A DNA stretch of 64,000 nucleotides from the NCBI RefSeq assembly GCF_004768465.1, contig NZ_SRMF01000002.1, positions 1 to 64,000 of the forward strand, in the 5' to 3' direction. This DNA comes from Natronospirillum operosum. Lineage in GTDB: Bacteria; Pseudomonadota; Gammaproteobacteria; Pseudomonadales; Natronospirillaceae. Under the pieces are notes generated by a model. That model did not search any database and was not told the DNA's origin. It worked only from the letters and a program-made list of their open reading frames with translations. Of the stretch, positions 15,434-23,445 are shown in pieces. The translations under genes were made by a program, and so were the position numbers. Every line of letters starts with the position of its first letter. Positions within the stretch are counted from its first letter, which is position 1.

Positions 15434-16229
15434 TGGTGCTCTCCCTGTAATCTGGTTTGGAATTCGGTGTTGGTGTTTCGGTTTGATGGACGCGCAGACG
15501 GGTGCACTCTTCGCCCGCTACCAGCACTTCGCGCACAAAGTCTTCCACAGCCTGGGTGTCGGCCAGCCGATACCAGCCTCCCTGCGGATACACGGCCACC
15601 AGCGGGCCCTGGTTGCAGGGGAACATGCAGCCGGCACGGGTGATCAGGCAGTCCTTGTACACGCCCTGGCTACGGCAGTTGGCCTGCAGTTGCTGCAGCA
15701 GCGGGTTGCTGCCGTGGATCTGGCAGCGCGGGCCGGTACAGACCAGCAGGTGGTAGCGGAAGTCCGGCACATTGGTCCAGCCGGGTTTGCCCAGTGAGGG
15801 TTCTGTGTCTTCTTCGATGGGGGTGGCGGGCTCGTCCAGCATGGCACCCAGAAACTCGCCCCAGCCGGCCTGCTGTGCGGCCTGATCAGAGCCCAGCAGG
15901 ATCTGCACGCTGGCTGAGCGTGACTCGCGCCAGTGTGCCAGCACGCCGGGCAGCCAGTTGAGCAGGCTGTCCGACAACGGCAGGCCAAGCGGCTGCACAC
16001 GGATGGCGCGGTAACCCTGAGCCACCCTGTCATCCAGTGCGGTCAGCAGATCCGGGCCGTTGGTATCCAGCCGGATCAGATCAGCCTCTGTACCAGCGTG
16101 GTCACACACGGTGGCGCGCAACTGTTCGATGCGGCGGCGACTGACGGAGTAGCTGGAGACGACAAAGAGCACAAAGTCCGGTTTGGCGCCCGCGCCTGCG
16201 TTGGCGTCTGTGGCTGTGCTCTGTGTCAT
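15411..16229 (-). CDS. CbiX-like domain fused to thioredoxin-like [2Fe-2S] ferredoxin
   Basis: 272 aa, ATG 16229 behind GGAGG. The N-terminal half (about 15-135) follows the plan of CbiX/sirohydrochlorin chelatases (strand FVLFVVSSYS, helix, AQGYRAIRVQPLGLPLSDSL), but both places where the chelatase histidines normally sit (HGS and FL..G.H) have other residues. The C-terminal half is a thioredoxin-like ferredoxin: HLLVCTGPRC, then AGCMFPCNQGP, giving four Cys for a 2Fe-2S cluster. In cobalamin loci such ferredoxins go with cobalt or corrin redox steps. First gene behind the riboswitch and first of the transport operon. The chelatase half is probably not catalytic as it stands; it may bind a tetrapyrrole or only resemble one. 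Confidence 0.75.
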   Translation of the reverse strand: MTQSTATDANAGAGAKPDFVLFVVSSYSVSRRRIEQLRATVCDHAGTEADLIRLDTNGPDLLTALDDRVAQGYRAIRVQPLGLPLSDSLLNWLPGVLAHWRESRSASVQILLGSDQAAQQAGWGEFLGAMLDEPATPIEEDTEPSLGKPGWTNVPDFRYHLLVCTGPRCQIHGSNPLLQQLQANCRSQGVYKDCLITRAGCMFPCNQGPLVAVYPQGGWYRLADTQAVEDFVREVLVAGEECTRLRVHQTETPTPNSKPDYRESTIESIDIN

Positions 16230-16261
16230 CAGGGGGTGCCTCCGCAGGCTCTGGGTTGAGA

Positions 16262-16298
16262 TATTATATAAATTGGTATGTTATAACATAACAATATC
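16262..16298 (-). promoter_or_regulatory. AT-rich palindrome and possible promoter upstream of the transport operon
   Basis: A perfect 14 bp palindrome TATGTTATAACATA (16277-16290) lies about 50 bp before the ferredoxin-fusion start, on the gene side of the riboswitch. A TATAAT occurs just after it on the minus strand (16262-16267). This may be a second, protein-regulated promoter. Confidence 0.4.
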
Positions 16299-16500
16299 TC
16301 TCTCAATGCCTGCCAACCGGAAGGCGGCCTTTGCACAGCAGAAGCGGACTGGGGTATGGCTTGAAACAAGGGCGCAGAAGTACGATCACCCGGATTGTCT
16401 GCCGGGTACGCCGAACCGACCTGCCTCGAACGGGCAGGACCACAGGGGTAGAACACGATTTTTATCCTCCGGGCACCCACCGTACCCTGTCAGAGACATT

Positions 16501-16702
16501 GCGTGTTCAGGCCGGTCTTCGGGCTCGGACTCGATCTTCTGCGCCTTCCCAGCTCAAAAAGCCAGTGGCCTGTGCAGACGATCAGTAACTGTCCATTACC
16601 GATGCGGGGGCAGCGATGGAATGGGCCGATGCTGTAGGCATGCGGCCGCACCATACTTCCCGATTATCCCCTCTGCCGGAACGGCATTGGGGCACCTGAA
16701 CG
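16501..16702 (-). promoter_or_regulatory. Cobalamin riboswitch of the transport operon
   Basis: Read on the minus strand the conserved blocks come in order: CAGGTGCC, GGGGATAATCGGGAAG, GGTG, ATCGCTGCCCCCGCATCGGTAA (split here by the reader's 20-base limit at GCTGCCCCCGCA), GCCACTGG, GGGAAGGCGCAGAAG and GAGCCCGAAGACCGGCCTG. These are the P3-P6 core and the closing element of AdoCbl-binding leaders. About 270 bases separate it from the first gene, enough for a long expression platform. It should switch the operon 16229-9686 off when cobalamin is plentiful. Confidence 0.93.
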
Positions 16703-16848
16703 ATGAAGCTCCATGCTAACTCACACCGGATGGCTGTCAATAGAGGCGTGACTGCCCCGAAGTTTTTCCAGGACTTATAAGTTTTACAAAGGCACCATTT
16801 TGACGTACATTTAACTTTAAGCATTCACCCTTTCGGAAGATACTGACC

Positions 16849-17136
16849 ATGACTGCGATCAAAGATATCAAACAGGAACGCATCAACCTGCGCCTCAAAC
16901 CGGAAGCCAAGGCTCTGCTGGAACGTGCCGCCAGTTTTGAAGGCAAGACGGTGAGCAGTTATATTCTGACCAGCGCCATGGCGAACGCCGAAAAAACAGT
17001 GCATGAACATGAAGCAATGCGCCTGAATGCGAAGGACTCAGAGGCCTTTCTGGAGGCCCTGTCAAAGCCAGTGCAACTGAATAAAAAGCTACTGGACGCC
17101 TTCGAAGAGCATGATCAGCGTGTAACCAGCAGATGA
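16849..17136 (+). CDS. DUF1778 antitoxin (TacA-like)
   Basis: 95 aa, ATG 16849 with GGAAG ten bases upstream. N-terminal ribbon-helix-helix domain (ERINLRLKPEAKALLERAASFEGKT type) for DNA binding, and a C-terminal tail (about 60-95) that would wrap and neutralise the GNAT toxin. It overlaps the toxin gene by 4 nt. This is the canonical antitoxin-first order of TacAT/AtaRT modules, and the antitoxin presumably represses the promoter in the 16740-16848 gap, where TTGACG (16800-16805) is a candidate -35. Confidence 0.92.
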   Translation: MTAIKDIKQERINLRLKPEAKALLERAASFEGKTVSSYILTSAMANAEKTVHEHEAMRLNAKDSEAFLEALSKPVQLNKKLLDAFEEHDQRVTSR

Positions 17137-17651
17137 CCTCCCGGCCGAACCTTGTCATCCAGCCACTGAATAGTGAGCACGACCGGCCGGCTTTTAATTG
17201 TGGCAATGATGCTTTGAACCGGTACATTCAGAAGCAGGCCAAACAGGATATAAGGCGGCGCGTCAGCAAGGTGTTTGTGGCCACTGAAACAGAACACCCT
17301 GCTTCTATACTGGGCTATTACACGCTATCGTCGCTCTCTATCGAACTCAGTCTGTTACCGGCAGAGGTCGCACGCAAACTGCCCCGCCACCCGATACCAG
17401 CAGCATTGCTCGGTCGGCTGGCGGTTAGCCAGACCGCCCAGGGCCAGGGAGTAGGCCGGATGTTGCTGGTTGATGCGCTCAAGAGAACGTTGGCAGTCAG
17501 CGATGACATCGCCATCTATGCAATGGTTGTCGATGCCATTGATCAGAATGCCCAGCGCTTCTACGAACAGTTTGGTTTTGTGCCTCTGGAATCACAAGAT
17601 CGCCGATTGTTTCTGCCACTCAAATCTTCACTCGAACCTCTGCCCCATTAG
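17133..17651 (+). CDS. GNAT acetyltransferase toxin (TacT/AtaT-like)
   Basis: 172 aa. GNAT fold with the acetyl-CoA binding motif A LAVSQTAQGQGVGRMLLVDAL (Q-x-x-G-x-G, about 91-103) and a C-terminal FYEQFGFVPL strand. The N-terminus (GNDALNRYIQKQAKQD) is typical of toxins that acetylate the aminoacyl group of charged tRNA and block translation. Paired with the DUF1778 antitoxin, overlapping by 4 nt. Ends 28 bp before the convergent jetD. Length is usual for the family. Confidence 0.92.
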   Translation: MTSRPNLVIQPLNSEHDRPAFNCGNDALNRYIQKQAKQDIRRRVSKVFVATETEHPASILGYYTLSSLSIELSLLPAEVARKLPRHPIPAALLGRLAVSQTAQGQGVGRMLLVDALKRTLAVSDDIAIYAMVVDAIDQNAQRFYEQFGFVPLESQDRRLFLPLKSSLEPLPH

Positions 17652-17678
17652 CTCAGCCCACCCCATTCGCGTTAAGGC

Positions 17679-18560
17679 CTATAACCACACCGCCTCCTGC
17701 TCCAATGCCAGGCCTTGTGCTCGCATCTGCACCAGCAGTTCCATGAGTTCCGCATCCGAGCAATGCGCCCACAGATACTCTTCGGCAGCCAGCCAGGTAT
17801 CCAACTGGGTTTTCCAGAGCTGGGGCTGGCCGTAGCGCTGCAGTTTCTCGGCCCACTGCGGCATCAACCAGAACTGCGGCGGCGGGTTTAGGGCTTCGTG
17901 CAGCCGACAGTAGTTGCTCAGGCCGACGCCGTCATAATCGGCGAAGAACACCAGCGCACCGCCCACCTGCAACCGCTGCAGCCAGGCCAGCAGTGCGCGG
18001 GAAAGCTGGCCCCGGTAATAGATCAGGCTGGCGGAGTCATCCGGCAGCCAGTCCGTTCGGTCAAACAGGGCCTGGTTCTCGACCAGCCAGAGCGCCCCGG
18101 GACACTGCCAGCCAGTTTCGAAGCTGACATCCAGGGCGGCAGCGCCCTGCAGCCGGGTCTGCTCGCCCAGCGCCAGTTGCCCACCCTGCTCGTTCTGCCA
18201 GCTCAGATCCGGAAGGGTCGCTTTCAGCAGTACATAGTGATGGTCATGGCCGTGCTGGCCTCCCTTGCTGTCGCGGAACTGGCCGATATGCCCGGCCCTC
18301 GCCGGCTGGTCTTCGGGGGCCGACTGGCCGTCGGACACCAGGCCATCCGGTGACAGATGCCGCCAGTGCTGCTCGACCACCGCCGGTTGCAGCACTCGAT
18401 ACACAGTGCCCCGCCCCGAGCGCTGCAGTGCCACGGCGCCGGTACGGCGGGCAAAGTCGTCGGCGGCCCGACGCTGGGCCGCGGTCAGGCTGGAACCGGC
18501 CAGTACGCCGTTGTCTGCCCGGCTCAGCTTGGCCAGTGCGGCGGCCAGGGCCTTGCTCAT
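17679..18560 (-). CDS. jetD: Wadjet nuclease subunit JetD
   Basis: 293 aa, ATG 18560, 18 bp after jetC. Residues 1-110 are an N-terminal winged-helix region (AAQRRAADDFARRTGAVAL). The C-terminal half is the topoisomerase VI-A-like TOPRIM domain: LWLVENQALFD supplies the acidic Glu and FFADYDGVGLSNY the Asp-x-Asp pair. In Wadjet this subunit cuts plasmid DNA that the JetABC SMC complex has extruded as a loop. Shorter than typical JetD (about 380-400 aa), mainly at the N-terminus; the catalytic parts are present. End of the jetABCD operon. Confidence 0.85.
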   Translation of the reverse strand: MSKALAAALAKLSRADNGVLAGSSLTAAQRRAADDFARRTGAVALQRSGRGTVYRVLQPAVVEQHWRHLSPDGLVSDGQSAPEDQPARAGHIGQFRDSKGGQHGHDHHYVLLKATLPDLSWQNEQGGQLALGEQTRLQGAAALDVSFETGWQCPGALWLVENQALFDRTDWLPDDSASLIYYRGQLSRALLAWLQRLQVGGALVFFADYDGVGLSNYCRLHEALNPPPQFWLMPQWAEKLQRYGQPQLWKTQLDTWLAAEEYLWAHCSDAELMELLVQMRAQGLALEQEAVWL

Positions 18561-18578
18561 GTGACTTTCATACCTCTG

Positions 18579-21341
18579 TCATACCTCGGTCTCGAGCGAT
18601 TCCAGAATCTGCCAGCTCTGCCGACTGATGTGGTTCCTGCCGTCTCGGTGCTGGATGGGCACGCAGTAGCGGGCCGTGGTCAGCGGTGCGGGCGAGGCAA
18701 AGATCAGCGCAAATCCGAACTCGCTGGCGGTGTCGATCAGGCTGCGCTGGTTGTGCGCATCCAGCGCCAGAGCCTCGTCCAGATAGCACAGGGTGCGCAC
18801 CGGGTGTCGCTTGTCCTGCATCAGGTACAGCATGGCCAGGCCGGTCACCAGCTTGGCCATCAGCACGGTGCCGTTGGAGGCGGCGCTGTCGATGTCATCG
18901 AATTCCTCTTCCGGCTGGTCGACCTTGCCCACCACAAAAACCAGGCGGAACAGGTCAGCCACGCGCAGGCCCTGGCGGGCATTGCCTTCATCGATCAGCC
19001 GCTGCTTAGCGCGGTCCAGATCCACGTCGTCCAGCACGCTGCCGTGGTTGAACAGCTCGAAGGTGTCGCCACTGTCGACCCGCGAGGCTGTGTCGATCAG
19101 CGTCTCGATGGCTTCGACCAGTTGCGGCTCGTCCACCGGTTCGATCTTGAAGGTTTTCAGGTCCGACAGTTGGCGGTGGCCGATCAGCCGGTTGAACTCG
19201 CGCATCTTGCCCTTGAAGGCAAGCAGGCCATCGCGCAGTTCGCGCAGGCTGGCGGTGACATTGACCACGGCGCTGCGGGCCTTTTTCTCCAGCGCTTCGA
19301 ACTCCTGTTCGAGCTGGTGGCTGAAGCGGATGATACGTTGCAGTTCGGTGTCGCGGTCGTCACTGAACTGGAACTTGGTCAGACCGGCGGCATGCAGCTC
19401 CGCCAGCCCGGTATGCAGCTGTCGGTCCAGATCGAGCAGGCGCCGACACCCCTGCTGGTATTCACCCAGCTTGTCGGCCAGGTCTTCCAGCGACCAGTCC
19501 GGCTCGCCGAGCCAGGGCTGATGATCCAGGTCGGCCAGATAGGTGAAGGGTTCGCCATCATCACCGCGCTGTTCCCGAATACGGGCAATCTGGCGGTGCT
19601 TGTCATCCAGTTGGTTCTGTTGCTGCCGAACTTCATAGAGCGCCTGCCGCAGTTGCTCGGCGCGGGCTTCTGACTCGCTCAGTTGCGCTTCGATCTCGGC
19701 CAGTCGCCCTCCCAGGTTCCGATGTTCGGCGTCGCGCTGTTCGGCCCCGGCGGTCAGCTCGGCCAGCCGGTCGTAACTCGCCAGATCCGCCTCGATGGCG
19801 GCCCGGTCCTTTTCCAGTTGCTGTTTCTTGCCCCTTGCCGCATCCATCGCCTCGGCGGCCTCGAGTTGTTCCGCCAGCGCCTCCTGACGCTGACGCAGGT
19901 CATCCAGTTGGCCTTGCAGCTCGGTGCGGCTCAGTTGATGGTGCTGGGCGCTCAGTTCGTCCAGCTTCAAGGTCAGCCCGGCCAGGTGCAGTTGCTCATC
20001 GCTGCTGTCGGCCAGTGTGGCCTTCAGGGTCTGTGGATCCAGTTGAAACTGATCGCTGCCCAGCGTCAGGGCGCCCCGGCTGAGCACCCGGTTCAGCCGC
20101 TGCAGTTCGGCCTCGCTCAGATGCCCGGCCAGCGTCAGGTACAGGTTGTCATCCAGATTGGCCAGGGTCTGCTGCAGGGCGGACAGTTCCTGCTGGTTGC
20201 GCTGCAGTTCACTGCGAATCGACTGGGCAGGCCGACTGCTGGCCTGATTGACCAGGGTGATCTGCGCTTCCAGCGCCTGCTGGATCGCCTGCGCCTGCTG
20301 CTCCAGCGTGCTGCGCTCGGTCACCAGCGCAAACCGGTCGGCCAGTTGCTGTTGTTCGTCAATCTGAGCCTGCAGCTCGCCCAGGCGCTGGCGGTGCTGC
20401 AGACGCTGTTCGGTCAGTTCCCGATCCTGCCGGGTCTGCTGCTTTTCCTGTTCCCGCAGTCGCTGTTCCTGCTCGGCGAACTCGCCGCTCTGCTGCTCAT
20501 AATAGGCCTGCCAGTCAGCCAGGCCATGATCGATGCGGGGCCGCCAGTCCAGCAGCTTGCCGCGCAGTTCGCGGCGCTGTTCATACAGGCCTTCCAGCTC
20601 CGAGATTCGTCCTTGCTGTCTTCTCGCCGCATCGTACTGGGCGCGGTCGGCATTGACCTCGGCAAAGGCCTTGTCCCACTCCTGCTTGAAGTCGATGTTG
20701 GCATCCGGCAGGTCGCGCTTGAAGATCTGCAGCAGGTAGGCTTTGACATCCCGGGAGTTGAGCTTGTCGAGCCGCAGCGTGCGCGTCAGCACCTGGCGGA
20801 AGGCCCGTGCGTCGGACGGGTTTTCCAGCTTGAACACGGTGAAATCGGGCTCGCCCTGCGGCCGCTGGCGGCGGCCGCCATAGACCAGCTCGGCGAACTC
20901 GGTCGGGTTGTACCGATACACCAGCCGGTCACGGGAGGCCAGATGCTCGATCAACTGCGGCTGGCCCACCAGGCGGCCGTCATTCAAGCGGTAGTCCTCC
21001 ACCACCAGCGGGCCCTGATAGGCAAAGTATTCGTAGTCGTGCCCCACGCCCTTGCCGACGCAGCCCAGCACCACAGTGCCGCTGTGCGGCAGGCTCACTT
21101 CCAGCAGAATATAGGCGCTGTTGTTCGGAAAGTAGAAGCGACGGGTCTTGTCGAACTCATGGGCGCCAAAGTCCATGCGCCGCTTGTCGATGATCAGCAG
21201 AAACTGCAGCGCATTGATCAGGCTGGTCTTGCCGGTATTGTTGGGTGCGATCAGGGACACCGAATCGTCCAGCGGCAGTTCCGCCCGCTGATAGCCGGCG
21301 CTGCCGAGCAGGACCAGACGCTGAAAGCCGAATTGCATCAT
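18579..21341 (-). CDS. jetC: Wadjet SMC-like ATPase JetC (MukB-like)
   Basis: 920 aa. Walker A PNNTGKTS (33-40); two long coiled coils (about 265-420 and 470-600) around a hinge; the C-terminal head has SNGTVLMAKLVTGLAMLYLM (signature-like) and Walker B CYLDEALALD. The head ends in ISRQSWQILESLETEV. This is the loop-extruding ATPase of the complex. ATGATG overlaps the jetB stop by 4 nt. About 200 residues shorter than usual, the loss lying in the coiled-coil arms. It recognises circular, plasmid-sized DNA with JetA and JetB. Confidence 0.88.
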   Translation of the reverse strand: MMQFGFQRLVLLGSAGYQRAELPLDDSVSLIAPNNTGKTSLINALQFLLIIDKRRMDFGAHEFDKTRRFYFPNNSAYILLEVSLPHSGTVVLGCVGKGVGHDYEYFAYQGPLVVEDYRLNDGRLVGQPQLIEHLASRDRLVYRYNPTEFAELVYGGRRQRPQGEPDFTVFKLENPSDARAFRQVLTRTLRLDKLNSRDVKAYLLQIFKRDLPDANIDFKQEWDKAFAEVNADRAQYDAARRQQGRISELEGLYEQRRELRGKLLDWRPRIDHGLADWQAYYEQQSGEFAEQEQRLREQEKQQTRQDRELTEQRLQHRQRLGELQAQIDEQQQLADRFALVTERSTLEQQAQAIQQALEAQITLVNQASSRPAQSIRSELQRNQQELSALQQTLANLDDNLYLTLAGHLSEAELQRLNRVLSRGALTLGSDQFQLDPQTLKATLADSSDEQLHLAGLTLKLDELSAQHHQLSRTELQGQLDDLRQRQEALAEQLEAAEAMDAARGKKQQLEKDRAAIEADLASYDRLAELTAGAEQRDAEHRNLGGRLAEIEAQLSESEARAEQLRQALYEVRQQQNQLDDKHRQIARIREQRGDDGEPFTYLADLDHQPWLGEPDWSLEDLADKLGEYQQGCRRLLDLDRQLHTGLAELHAAGLTKFQFSDDRDTELQRIIRFSHQLEQEFEALEKKARSAVVNVTASLRELRDGLLAFKGKMREFNRLIGHRQLSDLKTFKIEPVDEPQLVEAIETLIDTASRVDSGDTFELFNHGSVLDDVDLDRAKQRLIDEGNARQGLRVADLFRLVFVVGKVDQPEEEFDDIDSAASNGTVLMAKLVTGLAMLYLMQDKRHPVRTLCYLDEALALDAHNQRSLIDTASEFGFALIFASPAPLTTARYCVPIQHRDGRNHISRQSWQILESLETEV

Positions 21342-21961
21342 GTCTCGTCCTCGTCCTGCGCGTTGTTGGTTTCGGCGACAGTGTCTGTGTCGACAGTGTC
21401 TTCGTCATACAGAGTATCGGCGCGCGCCTGTTCTTGGTGATGGTCGGCTAGCGCCTCGAAGTGATCCAGGTACCGACATACGGCCGGCAGCAGCCGCCAG
21501 TGGCCGCTCTCGTACTGCGCAAATCCGAAGCGGACAGCCGCATCGAGCAGGCTTTTCAGGCCTTCCAGGTCCAGGCTTTCGGCCTCCAGCAGACTCTGAT
21601 GCTGTTCCATCAACTGGTGCAGAAACGCCGTGTCGAGCCGCCATTCGTCAAAGCGCAGCAATGCCTTGCCGGCATCGGCCTGGGTATCGAAGATCATCAT
21701 GAACAGCAGCGCCAGCTGGCGGGTGGTCTTGCTGGTGGTGCTGCTGGCCTCTTCGGTGTGGAACCAGGCGAAGCCGCGCTCATCGAGGCGGAGCTCGTAC
21801 CCCAAGGCACTGAACAGGGCCTTGTAGGCGTCGAGATTGTTGTCCAGCTCGACCCAGAGCGCCGGTTCCGCCTGTCGATTCAGATGCTTGCCGCTGTTGA
21901 ACCAGCGAAACAGCTCATCCAGTGACGGCAGTTTGTCGAGATTGACCGGTGCTGAACTCAT
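21338..21961 (-). CDS. jetB: Wadjet subunit JetB (MukE-like)
   Basis: 207 aa. Winged-helix protein with the KITE-like pattern: a DELFRWFNSGKHL opening, the LALLFMMIFDTQADAGKALLRFDEW helix pair and RFGFAQYESGHWRLLPAVCRYL, followed by a strongly acidic tail (ten Asp/Glu in the last 25). It bridges kleisin JetA and ATPase JetC. It overlaps jetA and jetC by 4 nt each, so all three are translated together. Confidence 0.85.
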   Translation of the reverse strand: MSSAPVNLDKLPSLDELFRWFNSGKHLNRQAEPALWVELDNNLDAYKALFSALGYELRLDERGFAWFHTEEASSTTSKTTRQLALLFMMIFDTQADAGKALLRFDEWRLDTAFLHQLMEQHQSLLEAESLDLEGLKSLLDAAVRFGFAQYESGHWRLLPAVCRYLDHFEALADHHQEQARADTLYDEDTVDTDTVAETNNAQDEDET

Positions 21962-23241
21962 GGTGCAGACGACCCTTCCTGTTCGGCCAGCGGTTGCAGA
22001 CGATGCGGATGATAGCGCACACGGACGGTCTTGAGCGGGGTATGTGTTTCATCGTCCTGCAGCAGGGCGGCCCATTGATCGTCACGCACCAGATCATGAT
22101 AGAGCCGCAGGGTGACGGCATCCGGGAGCTGCGGATAGCGCTGCTGCAGCCAGTGCAGCAGGTTGTCGACCGGCAGGGCCTCCCGCAGCGCTCTTTTCAG
22201 AGCCTGCTCGTCCACCCACTCGGTCAGCGGCAGCGGGTCAGCGCTGGCTTCTTCCGGGAAGTCATGACGCACCGGTTCGAAATCCCGCGCTTCGGCCATG
22301 ATGGTTTTGACCTCATCGCCGACGCTGACCCGACGCTGGCGGCTGGTGAGCCAGAGCGGCAGCCGGGAATCCAGGCCCGGACTGCGCAGGGCGCGGCGCA
22401 GCCCCTGTTTGCGTACCAGTCCAAGCAGGGCGCTGACCGCCGTGGTCAGTTGATTGTGCTGCCGTGCCTCTTCACGCAGCGGCAGCAGAGTTTCCGCGCA
22501 CTGCTGGGCGACCAGCCGCCCCATGCGGCGCAGCTCCTTGGCCTGATAGGCCACCTGGCGCAACTGCAGGCGATGGCTGTAGAGCGCACCGCGTACCGAG
22601 AGCTGTTCCGTGGCCTGGTCCAGCGCCCGCTCTGCTGCTTCCAGATGCGGATAGAAGGTGCCGCCCAGGCCACTGTCCATCATCTCGTTCATGGGTTCGA
22701 CATACTGGTCATAGGCTTCCAGCACGGCACGGTAGCGTTTGGCCAGCGGCATGGCGGCGTCCTTCGCCTTGGCCTGCTCGGCCAGTTCCATGATGGCATG
22801 CCGGTCCTGATCCAGTTGCTGGCTGATCTGGCGAAACAGTTCCGACAACTGGGTGGCCGCCTGGCGCAGGCGGTCATTGTCCTGCGCCTCCAGTCCCTGC
22901 TGCAATGACTCGGTGGCCGAGCGAATCGCCTCCACCCGGGCCTTGAGCACCGACGACAGGCCCAGTTCATGCTCCCGTGTCAGGCCGCGGGCGAACTCCA
23001 GCACCAGCGGGTTCAGCTGCAGACTGTTGCTGCGGCTCAGCCATTGCAGCACATCCGCATTGCACAGGCTGCGCAACTGGGCGCCTTTCTCCTGCTCGTC
23101 GGCATCGGGAGAAAACCGACCGATCAGCGCCAGCACCTGCTCTTCTTCAAAGGAAGGCAGCGTGCGCGAGTGGCGCGTCAGATGCTCGATCAGGTCCCAG
23201 TGCCGGTGCAACTGAAACAGCAGTGACTTGGGTGTAGCCAT
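21958..23241 (-). CDS. jetA: Wadjet kleisin JetA (MukF-like)
   Basis: 427 aa from ATG 23241 (a TTG at 23286 is in frame). N-terminal winged helix (LFQLHRHWDLIEHLTRHSR...), a long helical centre (about 120-270) that would bind the SMC neck, and a C-terminal winged helix (LLHWLQQRYPQLPDAVTLRLYHDLV). First gene of jetABCD. The operon's promoter must lie in 23242-23445. The four genes together make a complete Wadjet anti-plasmid module. Confidence 0.85.
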   Translation of the reverse strand: MATPKSLLFQLHRHWDLIEHLTRHSRTLPSFEEEQVLALIGRFSPDADEQEKGAQLRSLCNADVLQWLSRSNSLQLNPLVLEFARGLTREHELGLSSVLKARVEAIRSATESLQQGLEAQDNDRLRQAATQLSELFRQISQQLDQDRHAIMELAEQAKAKDAAMPLAKRYRAVLEAYDQYVEPMNEMMDSGLGGTFYPHLEAAERALDQATEQLSVRGALYSHRLQLRQVAYQAKELRRMGRLVAQQCAETLLPLREEARQHNQLTTAVSALLGLVRKQGLRRALRSPGLDSRLPLWLTSRQRRVSVGDEVKTIMAEARDFEPVRHDFPEEASADPLPLTEWVDEQALKRALREALPVDNLLHWLQQRYPQLPDAVTLRLYHDLVRDDQWAALLQDDETHTPLKTVRVRYHPHRLQPLAEQEGSSAP

Positions 23242-23445
23242 GGCCGGGCGGTTGTCCAGTTCCGAGGCGAAGATCCATTGTGGCAAAATAAGGTGCCGCT
23301 GAACAATTTGCCGCGTTTTCCGGCGAGCGGCTACCGAATCACGACGTCAGGCGGGTTGCCTCGGCGTACTCGGCCAGGAGACTGACCGTTCCAGATCAGC
23401 GAACCCCCGGTGCCAATAAAGCTCAAAGGACATGACCATTGCCTC

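Noticed and set aside
16229-16480. An 83-codon minus-strand frame between the riboswitch and the ferredoxin-fusion gene
   Set aside because: No known motif, spans the AT-rich palindrome, and the sequence there is better explained as leader and expression platform.
18357-21440. Long plus-strand open frames across jetC/jetD, up to 585 codons
   Set aside because: They are antisense to well-supported Wadjet genes, have no ribosome-binding sites and are Gln/Leu/Gly-rich as expected for the reverse of high-GC coding DNA.
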